From: Chitinophagaceae bacterium
Lineage (GTDB): Bacteria; Bacteroidota; Bacteroidia; Chitinophagales; Chitinophagaceae
Direction of reading: 5' to 3'
Assembly (NCBI GenBank): GCA_027489035.1
Contig: JAIYAN010000018.1
Span: 1-60,921 of the forward strand
Length of the DNA: 60,921 bases
Both the position numbers and the translations under genes were made by a program. The notes under the pieces are model-generated. The model was not told the origin of the DNA, ran no database searches, and was given only the letters and a program-made list of their open reading frames with translations. Shown here piece after piece: positions 27,702-36,513 of the stretch. Position 1 is the first letter of the stretch, and the number at the start of each line of letters is the position of its first letter.

Positions 27702-30431
27702 ATGAAGAAAAATTACAACTATTTGGTTGCTTTTGTACTCCTTAATTTCTTTTGTGTAAATGCTTTTGCACAATCTATAAAAATTAATGGGAACGTAAAA
27801 AATAGCCAATCCAAAGAAAATGTTTCTGCAGCATCTATTTTAATAAATGGAACATCAATAGGAACTTTTACAAACGACAAAGGAAACTTTGAGGTAATTG
27901 CGAAAAGTCTTCCAGTTACCATTTCAATTTCAGCTGTAGGATTTGAAACCATTGAAAAAACAATTAACTCAGCATCAGAGAAAATTCAAATCACTTTAAA
28001 TCCGTCGAATGCTTTAGGACAAGAAGTGGTGGTTTCGGCTTCAAGGGTTCAAGAAAAAATATTAGAATCTCCCGTATCTATTGAACGGGTAAGTGCAGCA
28101 ACACTCAGAAGTTCTCCAAGTGCAAACTTTTATGATATTGTAAAAACATTAAAAGGTGTAGACGTTACAACGGCTTCTTTAACTTTTGTAACACCTACTA
28201 CCAGAGGTTTTAACTCAAGTGGTAATTACAGATTCAATCAATTGGTAGATGGAATGGACAACCAAGCACCAGGCTTAAATTTCTCGGTGTCTTCAATTGT
28301 TGGTTTGAGTGAGTTGGATGTAGATAATATCGAATTGTTGCAAGGTGCTTCTTCTGCTTTATACGGTTCAGGTGGTATGAACGGTACCATGTTAATGACC
28401 AGTAAAAATCCATTTAAACATCAAGGGTTTTCTATTTTGGCAAAGCAAGGTGTAATGAATGTTGATGGCACTCAAAACGAACCTTCATCTTACTCTAATT
28501 TTACATTGCGTTATGCTAAAAAAATAAGTGAAAAATTTGCATTTAAAATCAATGCAGAATATATCAAAGCTAAAGATTGGCGTGGTATGGATGATAGAAA
28601 TTATGCACGTTTGGCTACGGGTGGACGCATTAAAGCGGGCGATAGAAATACCGATCCCAATTATGATGGCGTTCATATCTATGGAGATGAAACATCAATT
28701 GATTTAAGGGCTTTGGTTTTTCCTACTGTAGCAACAAGTGCGCCATTTCTTCAAAACTTTTTAGACACACTCAATGGAGGTAAAACCATTTTTGTTTCTC
28801 GTACTGGTTATACTGAAAAACAAGTTGTAAATCCGTATACCATCAATGTGAAATTTAGCGGTGCAATGCATTATAAAATCACGCCAAAAATTGAAGCCAT
28901 TGCTGCAGGGTATTGGGGTAGTGGAAATACGGCTTATACAGGTAGTGAAAGATATTATTTAGAAAATTTCAAATTGGGTCAATATAAATTAGAGTTGAAC
29001 CACAAAGATTGGACAGTTAGGGCTTTTACCACACGTGAAAACTCTGGTGATTCTTATAACACCACAGTTGCTACAAGATTATTCAATGAAAGCTGGAAGC
29101 CATCACAAACATGGTATGGTGATTATACAACGGCATATTTGTCAGCAAGATTAAATGGAGCTTCTGATGGTGATGCACATCGCGCAGCAAGATCTATTGC
29201 AGATGTTGGTCGCCCAGAATACAATAGTGATTTATTTAAAAAGAACTATGATTCTATTCGTTCTAAAACATTGGCAGAAGGTGGTGCAAGATTATTCGAT
29301 CGCTCTCGTTTGTATAGTGGAGAAGCAACCTATAATTTGTCAAAATTCACCTCTAAAATTGCAGATGTAATTGTTGGTGCAACATATAAAATATATGAAT
29401 TAAATTCTGAAGGCAATTTATTTGCAGATGCTCCGGGTAATCCAATTCATACCCATGAATATGGCGCATTTACACAAGCTACCAGAAAAATAGGCGATAG
29501 ATTAAAATTGGCTGTTTCTGGAAGATATGATAAAAACGAAAACTTCAAAGGTCGCTTTACACCTAGAGCAACAGCTACTTTTAAAATAGCAGAATTAAAC
29601 CATATTAGGGTATCTTATCAAACTGCTTATCGTTTCCCTTCAAACCAACAACAATGGATTGATTTAGGTGTAGGTAGTGGCGTTCGTTTATTGGGTTCAA
29701 ACAAATTCTTTAGAACAAAATACAATTTTGACACCAATCAATTATATGATTTAGATGCATTCAGCGTTGGACAAACCGTTAAATACAATATTGTAGATCA
29801 AAAGCCAGAATCTATTACTTCATTTGAAACTGGTTATAAAGGTTTATTGGCAAAAGGGAAATTATTGGTAGATGTATATGGCTATTATGGACAATACCAA
29901 GATTTTACAGGAAGAAAATTAGTAGCTCAATTTAAAAATGGAGTACCAACAAATATGTCAGATACCTCAAACCGATATTTTTCAATTCCAGTTAATTCAA
30001 CTGAAAAAGTAAAAACGTATGGTTTTGGAATAAGCTTAGATTATCGTCTACCAAAGAATTTTGCTGTTGGATTTAATCTAGCATCTGATGTGTTGCAAGA
30101 TGTACCAGCAAATTTTGTGGCTTTCTTTAATGCACCAAAATACAAGGTAAATGCAAGTATTTCTAATTCAGGTTTTGGTCCGAATAAAAGAATGGGATTC
30201 AATATGGCTTACAGATGGCAACAAAGTTATTTTTATCAAGGCGATTTTGTTAATGGAAATTTACCAGATGTACAAACTTTAAATGCACAGTTTAGTTATA
30301 AATTACCAGCATCAAAATCAATCATCAAAATTGGGGCTAACAACTTATTAAATTCATATTATTATGATGGGGTAGGAAGTGCTCAAATTGGTGGCTTGTA
30401 TTTTGTTAGCTACGGTTTCAATGTGTATTAA
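27702..30431 (+). CDS. TonB-dependent outer-membrane receptor
   Basis: The ATG at 27702 is preferred over a TTG 18 codons upstream because it gives a regular signal peptide (MKKNYNYLVAFVLL, cut near FAQ). A carboxypeptidase-regulatory-like domain spans about residues 25-105 (INGNVKN to VGFETIE), then the plug (VVVSASRVQEKILESPVSIERV, TRGFNSSGNYRFNQ, LYGSGGMNG) and a large 22-strand type barrel ending in SYGFNVY. It would import a TonB-driven ligand; which one is unknown. The fasciclin lipoprotein gene follows after 32 bases, in the place a SusD-like gene often holds. Confidence 0.92.
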   Translation: MKKNYNYLVAFVLLNFFCVNAFAQSIKINGNVKNSQSKENVSAASILINGTSIGTFTNDKGNFEVIAKSLPVTISISAVGFETIEKTINSASEKIQITLNPSNALGQEVVVSASRVQEKILESPVSIERVSAATLRSSPSANFYDIVKTLKGVDVTTASLTFVTPTTRGFNSSGNYRFNQLVDGMDNQAPGLNFSVSSIVGLSELDVDNIELLQGASSALYGSGGMNGTMLMTSKNPFKHQGFSILAKQGVMNVDGTQNEPSSYSNFTLRYAKKISEKFAFKINAEYIKAKDWRGMDDRNYARLATGGRIKAGDRNTDPNYDGVHIYGDETSIDLRALVFPTVATSAPFLQNFLDTLNGGKTIFVSRTGYTEKQVVNPYTINVKFSGAMHYKITPKIEAIAAGYWGSGNTAYTGSERYYLENFKLGQYKLELNHKDWTVRAFTTRENSGDSYNTTVATRLFNESWKPSQTWYGDYTTAYLSARLNGASDGDAHRAARSIADVGRPEYNSDLFKKNYDSIRSKTLAEGGARLFDRSRLYSGEATYNLSKFTSKIADVIVGATYKIYELNSEGNLFADAPGNPIHTHEYGAFTQATRKIGDRLKLAVSGRYDKNENFKGRFTPRATATFKIAELNHIRVSYQTAYRFPSNQQQWIDLGVGSGVRLLGSNKFFRTKYNFDTNQLYDLDAFSVGQTVKYNIVDQKPESITSFETGYKGLLAKGKLLVDVYGYYGQYQDFTGRKLVAQFKNGVPTNMSDTSNRYFSIPVNSTEKVKTYGFGISLDYRLPKNFAVGFNLASDVLQDVPANFVAFFNAPKYKVNASISNSGFGPNKRMGFNMAYRWQQSYFYQGDFVNGNLPDVQTLNAQFSYKLPASKSIIKIGANNLLNSYYYDGVGSAQIGGLYFVSYGFNVY

Positions 30432-30463
30432 TCAAAATCTACAATTAAAATAAAAAATATTTT

Positions 30464-31702
30464 ATGCAAACAATAAAAAAAATAAGTTCGATAATTGCTT
30501 TATTTATATCGATAATTTCAATTTCATCTTGTAACAAAGAATTGGAACAAGTAAATGAAATACCGGCAGTTCAATCTACATTACCAAAATTAGATCAGCA
30601 ATTGAGAAATAACGCAGATTTTAGTTTGTATTATGCGTTGGTGGTTAGAGGAAATCAATTGAGTTTGATAAATGATAGTACAAAATCATTTACCATGTTT
30701 GTTCCTGGAAATGCAGGGATTAAAGCATTGATTAACGCATTGTCAGGTGGATTGGTTCCAACCAATGCACCAAATGCAGTTTTTGAAGCATTCATAAACA
30801 ATCAGGTGCCAATAGAGCAAGCCGCAGCAATTGTGCAATACAACACCATACCTCAAGTAATCAGGGCTTCAAGCATTCCGAACACTTACTTTAATTTCTC
30901 CTATCCATCAACATTAAATCCATTACCAAGCGTAAGTCCGTTATTAAGATTGAATATTTTTCCATCAAAAATAAATGGAGCATGGTTAAATAATGTACCC
31001 ATTTTTGCATTAGATCGCGAAGCATCAAATGGGGTAATACATCAAACAGCAACTTTGGCCGTTCCAGCACAACGCACATTATGGGATAGAATAAGTACAG
31101 ATACAACGCTTAAATTTTTAAAAGCGGCAGTAGAAAGGGCTGATAGTGGAGTAGCTCCAATCAATGCATCAAGTTTGGTTTGGGTTCTCAGCAATTTTGG
31201 TCCAGATATTACTGTGTTTGCTCCAGTAGATACAGCGTTCCAAAAAACGTTGAAATTAGTAATCGCTCAAGCATTAATATCTCAAGGATTACCTCCTCAA
31301 ACTGCATTACAATTGGCAACAAGTTTATCGTCAACACCAAATGTATTTAGCAATCCTTTGTTATATGGCGCTTTAACAGCACAAACTGTAAAAGGAATTT
31401 TAGTGTATCATATTTTAGGAAAACGTGCATACACCAATAACATGCCTACAACAACAACCGCATTTCCAACTTTATTAAACACCGTAATCACATCACATCC
31501 TGGGGTAAAATTGAGCGCAACCATCAATCCTCCAAATCCATTTGTAGTAAGTGCTACTGTAAAGGATGTATATAATAATTCACCAGCAGCCAACATCATC
31601 ATCAATGCATCAGCATTAACTCCTGAACCTTTTGGTACAAGTGATCAAGAATATATCAATGGCGTATTGCATAAAATAGATGCAGTGTTATTGCCACAAT
31701 AA
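30464..31702 (+). CDS. Lipoprotein with two fasciclin (FAS1) domains
   Basis: The 412-residue protein has a lipoprotein signal ending in SISSC (Cys near residue 23). Two FAS1 domains follow: the first has FTMFVPGNAGIKALI and VIHQTATLAVP, the second ITVFAPVDTAFQKTL, GILVYHILGKRAY and INGVLHKIDAVLLP. Surface FAS1 proteins mediate adhesion or ligand binding. Co-transcription with the TonB receptor suggests that it is the receptor's surface-exposed partner. This is inference from context. Confidence 0.88.
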   Translation: MQTIKKISSIIALFISIISISSCNKELEQVNEIPAVQSTLPKLDQQLRNNADFSLYYALVVRGNQLSLINDSTKSFTMFVPGNAGIKALINALSGGLVPTNAPNAVFEAFINNQVPIEQAAAIVQYNTIPQVIRASSIPNTYFNFSYPSTLNPLPSVSPLLRLNIFPSKINGAWLNNVPIFALDREASNGVIHQTATLAVPAQRTLWDRISTDTTLKFLKAAVERADSGVAPINASSLVWVLSNFGPDITVFAPVDTAFQKTLKLVIAQALISQGLPPQTALQLATSLSSTPNVFSNPLLYGALTAQTVKGILVYHILGKRAYTNNMPTTTTAFPTLLNTVITSHPGVKLSATINPPNPFVVSATVKDVYNNSPAANIIINASALTPEPFGTSDQEYINGVLHKIDAVLLPQ

Positions 31703-31726
31703 TTTTGTTGATAAAACTTTTAATAG

Positions 31727-31757
31727 AAACGGCTTCATTGATTGGAGCCGTTTTTTT
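31727..31757 (+). terminator. Terminator after the fasciclin gene
   Basis: An 11-bp stem beginning AAACGGCT, with one G-U pair and a TTGAT loop, closes with AGCCGTTT and a T7 run. Confidence 0.88.
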
Positions 31758-31774
31758 GTTTGGAAGAGGTACTT

Positions 31775-31960
31775 GAATGGTTTAAAACGCTTCGCTGGTT
31801 TAATGGTTGGAAGTTTTCTCTGTTCATTAAGAAAGGTCCAAAAGGTTCAATGGGTTCAATAAGTTCAAAAGGTTAGAAGCATTTTCAGTTTTTCCTTTTT
31901 CTACCATAAAATATCAAACTTCCAACAATAAACGCCAAACACCAAACAATAAACAATTTT
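31775..31960. repeat. Modular intergenic repeats ahead of tauE
   Basis: The gap holds GAATGGTTTAAAACGCTTCGC and GGTTTAATGGTTGG units (family C), GGTTCAATGGGTTCAATAAG and TTCAAAAGGTT units (family B, inverted relative to 15380-15420) and CCAACAATAAACGCC/CCAAACACCAAACAATAAAC units (family F). No ORF is supported. The operator of the sulfur regulon starts six bases beyond. Confidence 0.6.
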
Positions 31961-31965
31961 CCTAT

Positions 31966-31979
31966 GTAACCTTTGTTAC
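31966..31979. promoter_or_regulatory. Operator palindrome 1 of the sulfur regulon (tauE)
   Basis: GTAAC-CTTT-GTTAC is a perfect 5+4+5 inverted repeat. Its centre (31972.5) is 33 bp upstream of the centre of a CAACTTTG box at 32002-32009. Two further copies in the island have the same spacing. The size and symmetry fit a Crp/Fnr-family dimer. Confidence 0.75.
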
Positions 31980-32001
31980 TTATTTTTTAAATTAATTACC
32001 A

Positions 32002-32009
32002 CAACTTTG
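32002..32009 (+). promoter_or_regulatory. -7 box of tauE
   Basis: CAACTTTG matches TAnnTTTG except for the first base and lies 20 bases upstream of the ATG. No normal -33 element sits 17-23 bases upstream, as expected for an activator-dependent promoter. Confidence 0.55.
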
Positions 32010-32029
32010 GCTAAATTAAAAATAACATT

Positions 32030-32848
32030 ATGGAAATACTTGGCTACATACTGGCAACATTCGTTGGAATATCATTAGGTTTAATTGGAAGTGGTGGATC
32101 TATTCTCACCGTACCCATTTTAGTTTACATCATGGGCGTGAATCCTGTGTTGGCAACCGCTTACTCGTTATTTATTGTTGGTTCCACAGCATTAGTTGGT
32201 GGAGTTCAAAGTGCCATTCAAAAAAGAGTCGATTTTAAAACAGTGCTTATTTTCGGAATTCCTTCTATCGCGGCGGTTTATGCCACCAGACTTTGGTTGG
32301 TTCCGCTAATACCCAAGCAATTGTTTTCTTTAGGTACTTTGGTTGTTACTAAGCCAATTGCCTTAATGTTGCTTTTTGCCATCGTTATGATTCTTGCTTC
32401 AATAAGCATGATTAAATCTGGAAAAAAATCAACTGTAACGGATGAAAATGCACCGATGAAATACAATTACCCTATGATTTTAATTGAAGGCACTATTGTA
32501 GGAGTACTTACAGGATTAGTAGGCGCTGGTGGTGGATTTTTAATTATCCCTGCTTTGGTTTTATTGGCCAAAATGCCCATGAAACTGGCAGTAGGCACTT
32601 CTTTGTTTATCATTGCGGCTAAATCATTAATTGGCTTTACTGGAGATTTGCAAGGCGCTGAAATTATCGACTGGACTTTACTCGGTTCCTTTACGGGTTT
32701 TGCTGTTCTGGGAATTTTTATAGGCATTTTATTGTCTAAAAAAATCCCTGGTGATAAACTTAAAAAAGCTTTCGGATGGTTTGTGCTCATCATGGGTATT
32801 TATATCATCATCAAAGAAATTTTCTTTCCTACCGGAGCTAATCATTAA
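32030..32848 (+). CDS. TauE/SafE-family sulfite or organosulfur exporter
   Basis: The 272-residue membrane protein has about eight hydrophobic spans in two repeats, each with the family motif (GLIGSGGSILTVPILV near residue 19 and GLVGAGGGFLIIPALVLL near 163). Family members export sulfite, sulfoacetate or related anions. It starts the sulfur island, and the persulfide dioxygenase encoded just downstream would produce sulfite, so sulfite export is the best inference. It has its own operator and promoter. Confidence 0.88.
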   Translation: MEILGYILATFVGISLGLIGSGGSILTVPILVYIMGVNPVLATAYSLFIVGSTALVGGVQSAIQKRVDFKTVLIFGIPSIAAVYATRLWLVPLIPKQLFSLGTLVVTKPIALMLLFAIVMILASISMIKSGKKSTVTDENAPMKYNYPMILIEGTIVGVLTGLVGAGGGFLIIPALVLLAKMPMKLAVGTSLFIIAAKSLIGFTGDLQGAEIIDWTLLGSFTGFAVLGIFIGILLSKKIPGDKLKKAFGWFVLIMGIYIIIKEIFFPTGANH

Positions 32849-32870
32849 TGAAATTAGAACCGCGTTTGCT

Positions 32871-32885
32871 TTTGTGTCACACAAA
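32871..32885. promoter_or_regulatory. 15-bp palindrome upstream of the methyltransferase gene
   Basis: TTTGTGT-C-ACACAAA is a perfect inverted repeat with 7-bp arms, 38 bases before the ATG at 32923. It could be an operator or part of a weak hairpin; no matching -7 box is found at a defined distance. Confidence 0.35.
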
Positions 32886-32922
32886 CTGAATTCAATCTAC
32901 TTTAAACATTTTTTTATAAAAT

Positions 32923-33549
32923 ATGGAAGATAATAAAACTGATAAGTGTTGTACTGAATCTAAGCAACTAAACTTAGGGCAATCGTATTGGAACAAACAA
33001 TATGAATCAAATACAACTGGTTGGGATTTAGGAGAAGTGTCGCCTCCATTAAAAGCATACATAGATCAAATTCAAAACAAAAATTGTCGAATCTTAATTC
33101 CAGGTTGTGGCAATACGTATGAAGCAGATTATTTATTGCAACAAGATTTTACCAATATCACCATAATTGATATCGCGCCTATATTGGTGGAGAATTTGAA
33201 AAATAAATATGCAGATAATCCCAATATTCATATCATCTTGGGTGATTTCTTTACCCTTCACGGTCAATTTGATTTAATCATCGAACAAACATTTTTTTGC
33301 GCACTAAATCCATCTCTTCGGGAATCCTACGTGAAAAAAATGAACGAACTACTTGCGCCAAATGGTAAGTTAATGGGCGTTTTGTTTGATCGAACTTTTG
33401 AAATAGATGGTCCACCTTTTGGCGGAAATCAAGAAGAATACAAAAAATTGTTTGAAGCAAATTTCGATTTTATTCATTTCATGCCTTGTTATAATTCTTA
33501 TCATAAAAGAGCAAATACCGAATTGTTTATTTTACTCCAAAAAAAATAA
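32923..33549 (+). CDS. TPMT-family SAM-dependent methyltransferase
   Basis: The 208-residue class I methyltransferase has SYWNKQYESNTTGWDLGEVS and LIPGCGNTYEADYL (SAM motif I), IDIAPILVENLK and GDFFTL, with the thiopurine methyltransferase-like EQTFFCALNPSLRESYV. Family members S-methylate thiols, selenols or sulfide. In this sulfur setting, methylation of sulfide or another low-mass thiol is plausible but unproven. It probably reads through from tauE (74-base gap). Confidence 0.85.
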   Translation: MEDNKTDKCCTESKQLNLGQSYWNKQYESNTTGWDLGEVSPPLKAYIDQIQNKNCRILIPGCGNTYEADYLLQQDFTNITIIDIAPILVENLKNKYADNPNIHIILGDFFTLHGQFDLIIEQTFFCALNPSLRESYVKKMNELLAPNGKLMGVLFDRTFEIDGPPFGGNQEEYKKLFEANFDFIHFMPCYNSYHKRANTELFILLQKK

Positions 33550-33587
33550 TCTCATTTTTTTTAAAGAAAGTTCAAAAATTGTTGAAA

Positions 33588-33601
33588 GCAACAAATGTTA
33601 C
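33588..33601. promoter_or_regulatory. Operator palindrome 2 of the sulfur regulon (persulfide dioxygenase)
   Basis: GCAAC-AAAT-GTTAC differs from the other two copies by one arm base and by its spacer. Its centre (33594.5) is again 33 bp upstream of the centre of the -7 box CAAATTTG at 33624-33631. Confidence 0.7.
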
Positions 33602-33623
33602 CAAATAAGATTTTTTTTAACCC

Positions 33624-33631
33624 CAAATTTG
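33624..33631 (+). promoter_or_regulatory. -7 box of the persulfide dioxygenase-MFS unit
   Basis: CAAATTTG matches TAnnTTTG except for the first base, the same deviation seen at the tauE promoter. The ATG is 67 bases downstream. Confidence 0.5.
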
Positions 33632-33698
33632 TACTGTCAATTAAAAAACGGAAAACGACATTTTCCACTTTTAACTTTTAAATTAAAATTTAACACAC

Positions 33699-35114
33699 AT
33701 GAAAATAGAACAGATTTACACAGGTTGTTTGGCTCAAGGAGCCTATTACATTACATCTAATGGAGAAGCAGCTATAATTGATCCATTAAGAGAAACTGCG
33801 CCATATATCGATAGACTTCAAAAAGATGGGGTGAAATTAAAATACATTTTCGAAACACATTTCCATGCTGATTTTGTAAGCGGACATTTGGATCTCAGTA
33901 AAAAAACAGGCACTGCAATTGTTTACGGGCCTACAGCCACTCCATCATTTGATTGCATCATTGCTACAGACAATCAGGAATTTAAAATTGGCGATATCAC
34001 CATTAAAGCCATACATACTCCTGGACATACCATGGAAAGTACTACCTATTTATTAAAAGATGAATCGGGTAAAGATCATTGCATTTTTAGTGGAGACACA
34101 TTGTTTTTAGGTGATGTTGGTCGTCCTGATTTGGCTCAAAAAGCAGCACACATGACTCAGGAAGACTTAGCAGGTTTGTTATATGATAGTTTAATGAATA
34201 AGATAATGCCATTGTCAGACGATGTTATTGTATATCCTGCTCATGGTGCGGGTAGTGCCTGTGGCAAAAACATGATGAAAGAAACAGTAGATAGTTTGGG
34301 TAATCAGAAAAAAATGAATTATGCTTTAAATCAGCCCAATAAAGAATCTTTTGTAAAAGCAGTTACGGAAGGATTGCTGGCGCCTCCGGGTTATTTTGGA
34401 TTAAATGTGGCCATGAACAAACAAGGATATGAAAGTTTCGAAACCGTTTTGAAAAATGGAATGCGTTCGCTTACGCCAGATGAATTTGAAGCCGCTGCCG
34501 AAAATTCAGGCGCTTTGATTTTAGATACTCGTTCTAATCAGGTTTTTTATAAAGGATTTATACCACAATCTATTAATATCGGACTAGATGGAGATTTCGC
34601 TCCGTGGGTAGGCGCTTTAATTATGAATGTAAAACAACCTCTGCTTTTGGTTACAGAAGTTGGAATGGAAGAGGAAGCCGTTACACGTTTAAGTCGTGTT
34701 GGTTTTGATAACATTATTGGTCATTTAAAAGGAGGATTTAATGCTTGGCTACAATCGGGTAAAGAAGCTGATGTTATAAACAGAATAACACCTCAACAAT
34801 TTGCAGACAATGTTCAAATTGGAACAGATAAAGTAGTTGACATTCGTAAAGAAACAGAATATGCTGCCGAGCATGTTGCTGAAGCGTTCAATCGTCCACT
34901 TAGCAATATCAACGATTGGGTCAAAGACATCAACCCAGAAGAGCATTTCTTCATTCACTGTGCAGGTGGCTATAGAAGTATGATCGCTTCTAGTATCCTT
35001 CAAGCAAGAGGCTATCGAAATTTTTCGGAAGTGGCAGGTGGATTTAAAGCAATTAGTGAAACGAATGTTCCAAAAACAGACTTTGTTTGTCAAAGTAAAT
35101 TGATGAGTGCTTAA
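33699..35114 (+). CDS. Persulfide dioxygenase fused to two rhodanese domains
   Basis: The 471-residue protein has an N-terminal metallo-beta-lactamase fold (about residues 1-230) with THFHADFVSGH, HTPGHTMESTTYLL and FSGDTLFLGDVGRPDL, the ETHE1/CstB-like metal site. A first rhodanese domain (about 255-350) has LVTEVG where the catalytic Cys loop should be, so it is inactive. A second (about 365-465) has the active HCAGGYRS loop. Related fusions oxidise glutathione or low-mass persulfide to sulfite and transfer sulfur. It is translationally coupled (TAATG) to the MFS gene and preceded by operator 2. Confidence 0.9.
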   Translation: MKIEQIYTGCLAQGAYYITSNGEAAIIDPLRETAPYIDRLQKDGVKLKYIFETHFHADFVSGHLDLSKKTGTAIVYGPTATPSFDCIIATDNQEFKIGDITIKAIHTPGHTMESTTYLLKDESGKDHCIFSGDTLFLGDVGRPDLAQKAAHMTQEDLAGLLYDSLMNKIMPLSDDVIVYPAHGAGSACGKNMMKETVDSLGNQKKMNYALNQPNKESFVKAVTEGLLAPPGYFGLNVAMNKQGYESFETVLKNGMRSLTPDEFEAAAENSGALILDTRSNQVFYKGFIPQSINIGLDGDFAPWVGALIMNVKQPLLLVTEVGMEEEAVTRLSRVGFDNIIGHLKGGFNAWLQSGKEADVINRITPQQFADNVQIGTDKVVDIRKETEYAAEHVAEAFNRPLSNINDWVKDINPEEHFFIHCAGGYRSMIASSILQARGYRNFSEVAGGFKAISETNVPKTDFVCQSKLMSA

Positions 35115-36373
35115 TGCTTCAAAACAAATCATATAAACAAGGATTATCTCAAAATAGATATCAATTTATTCTACTGGTGTTGGTCAATGCGTTCGTTGGT
35201 GGGTTGATTGGATTAGAACGTGTAATTCTTCCAGAGTTTGCAAAATCATCTTTTGGAATCAGCGCAGCTTTTGCCATCATGAGTTTTGTAATGGCATTTG
35301 GCATTAGTAAAGCCATTAGTAATTATAGCGTTGCCAAACTCACTACAAAGTATAGCCGAAAAAACATTTTGATTTTGGGTTGGTTGTTTGCAATTCCTGT
35401 TCCCTTTATTTTGATGTATGCACCAAATTGGAATTGGGTAGTTTTTGCAAACATACTTTTAGGAATCAATCAAGGACTTTCTTGGAGTACAACAGTGATT
35501 ATGAAAATCGATCTGGTGGGTAGCAAAAACAGAGGGTTAGCCATGGGGATAAATGAGTTTGCAGGATATCTTTCTGTTGGTTTAGCATCCTATTTGTCTA
35601 GCAAAATTGCAGCAGCATATGGATTTCATTTTTATCCCTTTATACCCGGAATTATTTTCGTTTTTATGGGATTGATTATTTCCATTTTAATGATAAAAGA
35701 TACCACGCATTTTGTACACGAAGAAAGTAATGATAGTAATGTGGCTATTTTGAAAAATGTTTGGAAAGATGCTTCGTGGCGACATAAAAATATAAGTACG
35801 GTTTCAATCAATGGATTGGTTAACAATATGAATGATGCCGTTGTATGGGTTTTGTTGCCAATGCTCTTGGTTAGTAGGGGATTTGATATTGTTGAAATTG
35901 GAATTATTGTAGGAATCTATCCAGCAATTTGGGGACTATCACAATTATTCACCGGAAAAATGGGAGATAGTTATTGCAAAAAGCAAATCATTACTTTGGG
36001 AATGTTGATGCAATCCATAGCAATTGTAATCCTAGCCTTAACCTCAAACTGGGTATTGCTTATCGTCGCAGCTGTACTTTTAGGATTAGGAACAGGATTG
36101 GTTTATCCCAATTTCTTAACCATCGTAGCCGAAAATTCACATCCTACACAACGTGCAGAAACACTCAGCATATTTAGATTCTGGCGCGATTGTGGTTATG
36201 TAATCGGCGCTTTGTTTGCATCGATTTTGTCTACCCAAATTGGAATGATGTACACCATCTTGATAATTGGTTTAATCACCGGTGCCACTGGATTACTTGC
36301 ACAATTTAGAATGTGTTGTACATTGAAAAAATGGTGGAAAGAAGCTGAATGTGTAAATATTCCAGCGTACTAA
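35114..36373 (+). CDS. Major facilitator superfamily transporter
   Basis: The 419-residue carrier has twelve predicted spans in two six-helix halves and a charged central loop near residues 195-220. Its start overlaps the stop of the persulfide dioxygenase gene, so the two form one operon. Motif A is recognisable only loosely (SVAKLTTKYSRKN). Substrate is unknown; export or uptake of a sulfur anion is suggested by position only. A Cys-containing tail (FRMCCTLKKWWKEAECV) is present. Confidence 0.85.
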   Translation: MLQNKSYKQGLSQNRYQFILLVLVNAFVGGLIGLERVILPEFAKSSFGISAAFAIMSFVMAFGISKAISNYSVAKLTTKYSRKNILILGWLFAIPVPFILMYAPNWNWVVFANILLGINQGLSWSTTVIMKIDLVGSKNRGLAMGINEFAGYLSVGLASYLSSKIAAAYGFHFYPFIPGIIFVFMGLIISILMIKDTTHFVHEESNDSNVAILKNVWKDASWRHKNISTVSINGLVNNMNDAVVWVLLPMLLVSRGFDIVEIGIIVGIYPAIWGLSQLFTGKMGDSYCKKQIITLGMLMQSIAIVILALTSNWVLLIVAAVLLGLGTGLVYPNFLTIVAENSHPTQRAETLSIFRFWRDCGYVIGALFASILSTQIGMMYTILIIGLITGATGLLAQFRMCCTLKKWWKEAECVNIPAY

Positions 36374-36398
36374 ACATTTATTTAAAGCATCACTGAAT

Positions 36399-36412
36399 GT
36401 AACCTTTGTTAC
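36399..36412. promoter_or_regulatory. Operator palindrome 3 of the sulfur regulon (large operon)
   Basis: GTAAC-CTTT-GTTAC is identical to operator 1. Its centre (36405.5) is 33 bp upstream of the centre of an exact TAACTTTG box at 36435-36442. Confidence 0.8.
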
Positions 36413-36434
36413 CCAGAAGCGTAGATATGCACTG

Positions 36435-36442
36435 TAACTTTG
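36435..36442 (+). promoter_or_regulatory. -7 box of the DUF2892-to-crp operon
   Basis: TAACTTTG is an exact TAnnTTTG match. The likely transcript starts a few bases downstream, placing operator 3 about 41 bp upstream of the start. Confidence 0.65.
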
Positions 36443-36463
36443 GGGAGTTGAAATAAATAAAAC

Positions 36464-36503
36464 AATGAAATTTTTGAATTTTGAATTTTCACTTTTCATT
36501 TAA
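36464..36503. repeat. Family D half block in the operon leader
   Basis: AATTTTTGAATTTTG and AATTTTCACTTTTCATTT run between the -7 box and the first start codon. They resemble the right arms of the family D blocks elsewhere in the window. Confidence 0.4.
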
Positions 36504-36513
36504 AAATAACATC

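Noticed and set aside
29155..29370. A plus frame inside the TonB receptor gene
   Set aside because: A shadow of the receptor frame without start context or domain.
33407..33760. A 117-codon plus frame overlapping the methyltransferase end and the persulfide dioxygenase start
   Set aside because: It is out of frame with both recognised genes, crosses operator 2 and has no domain.
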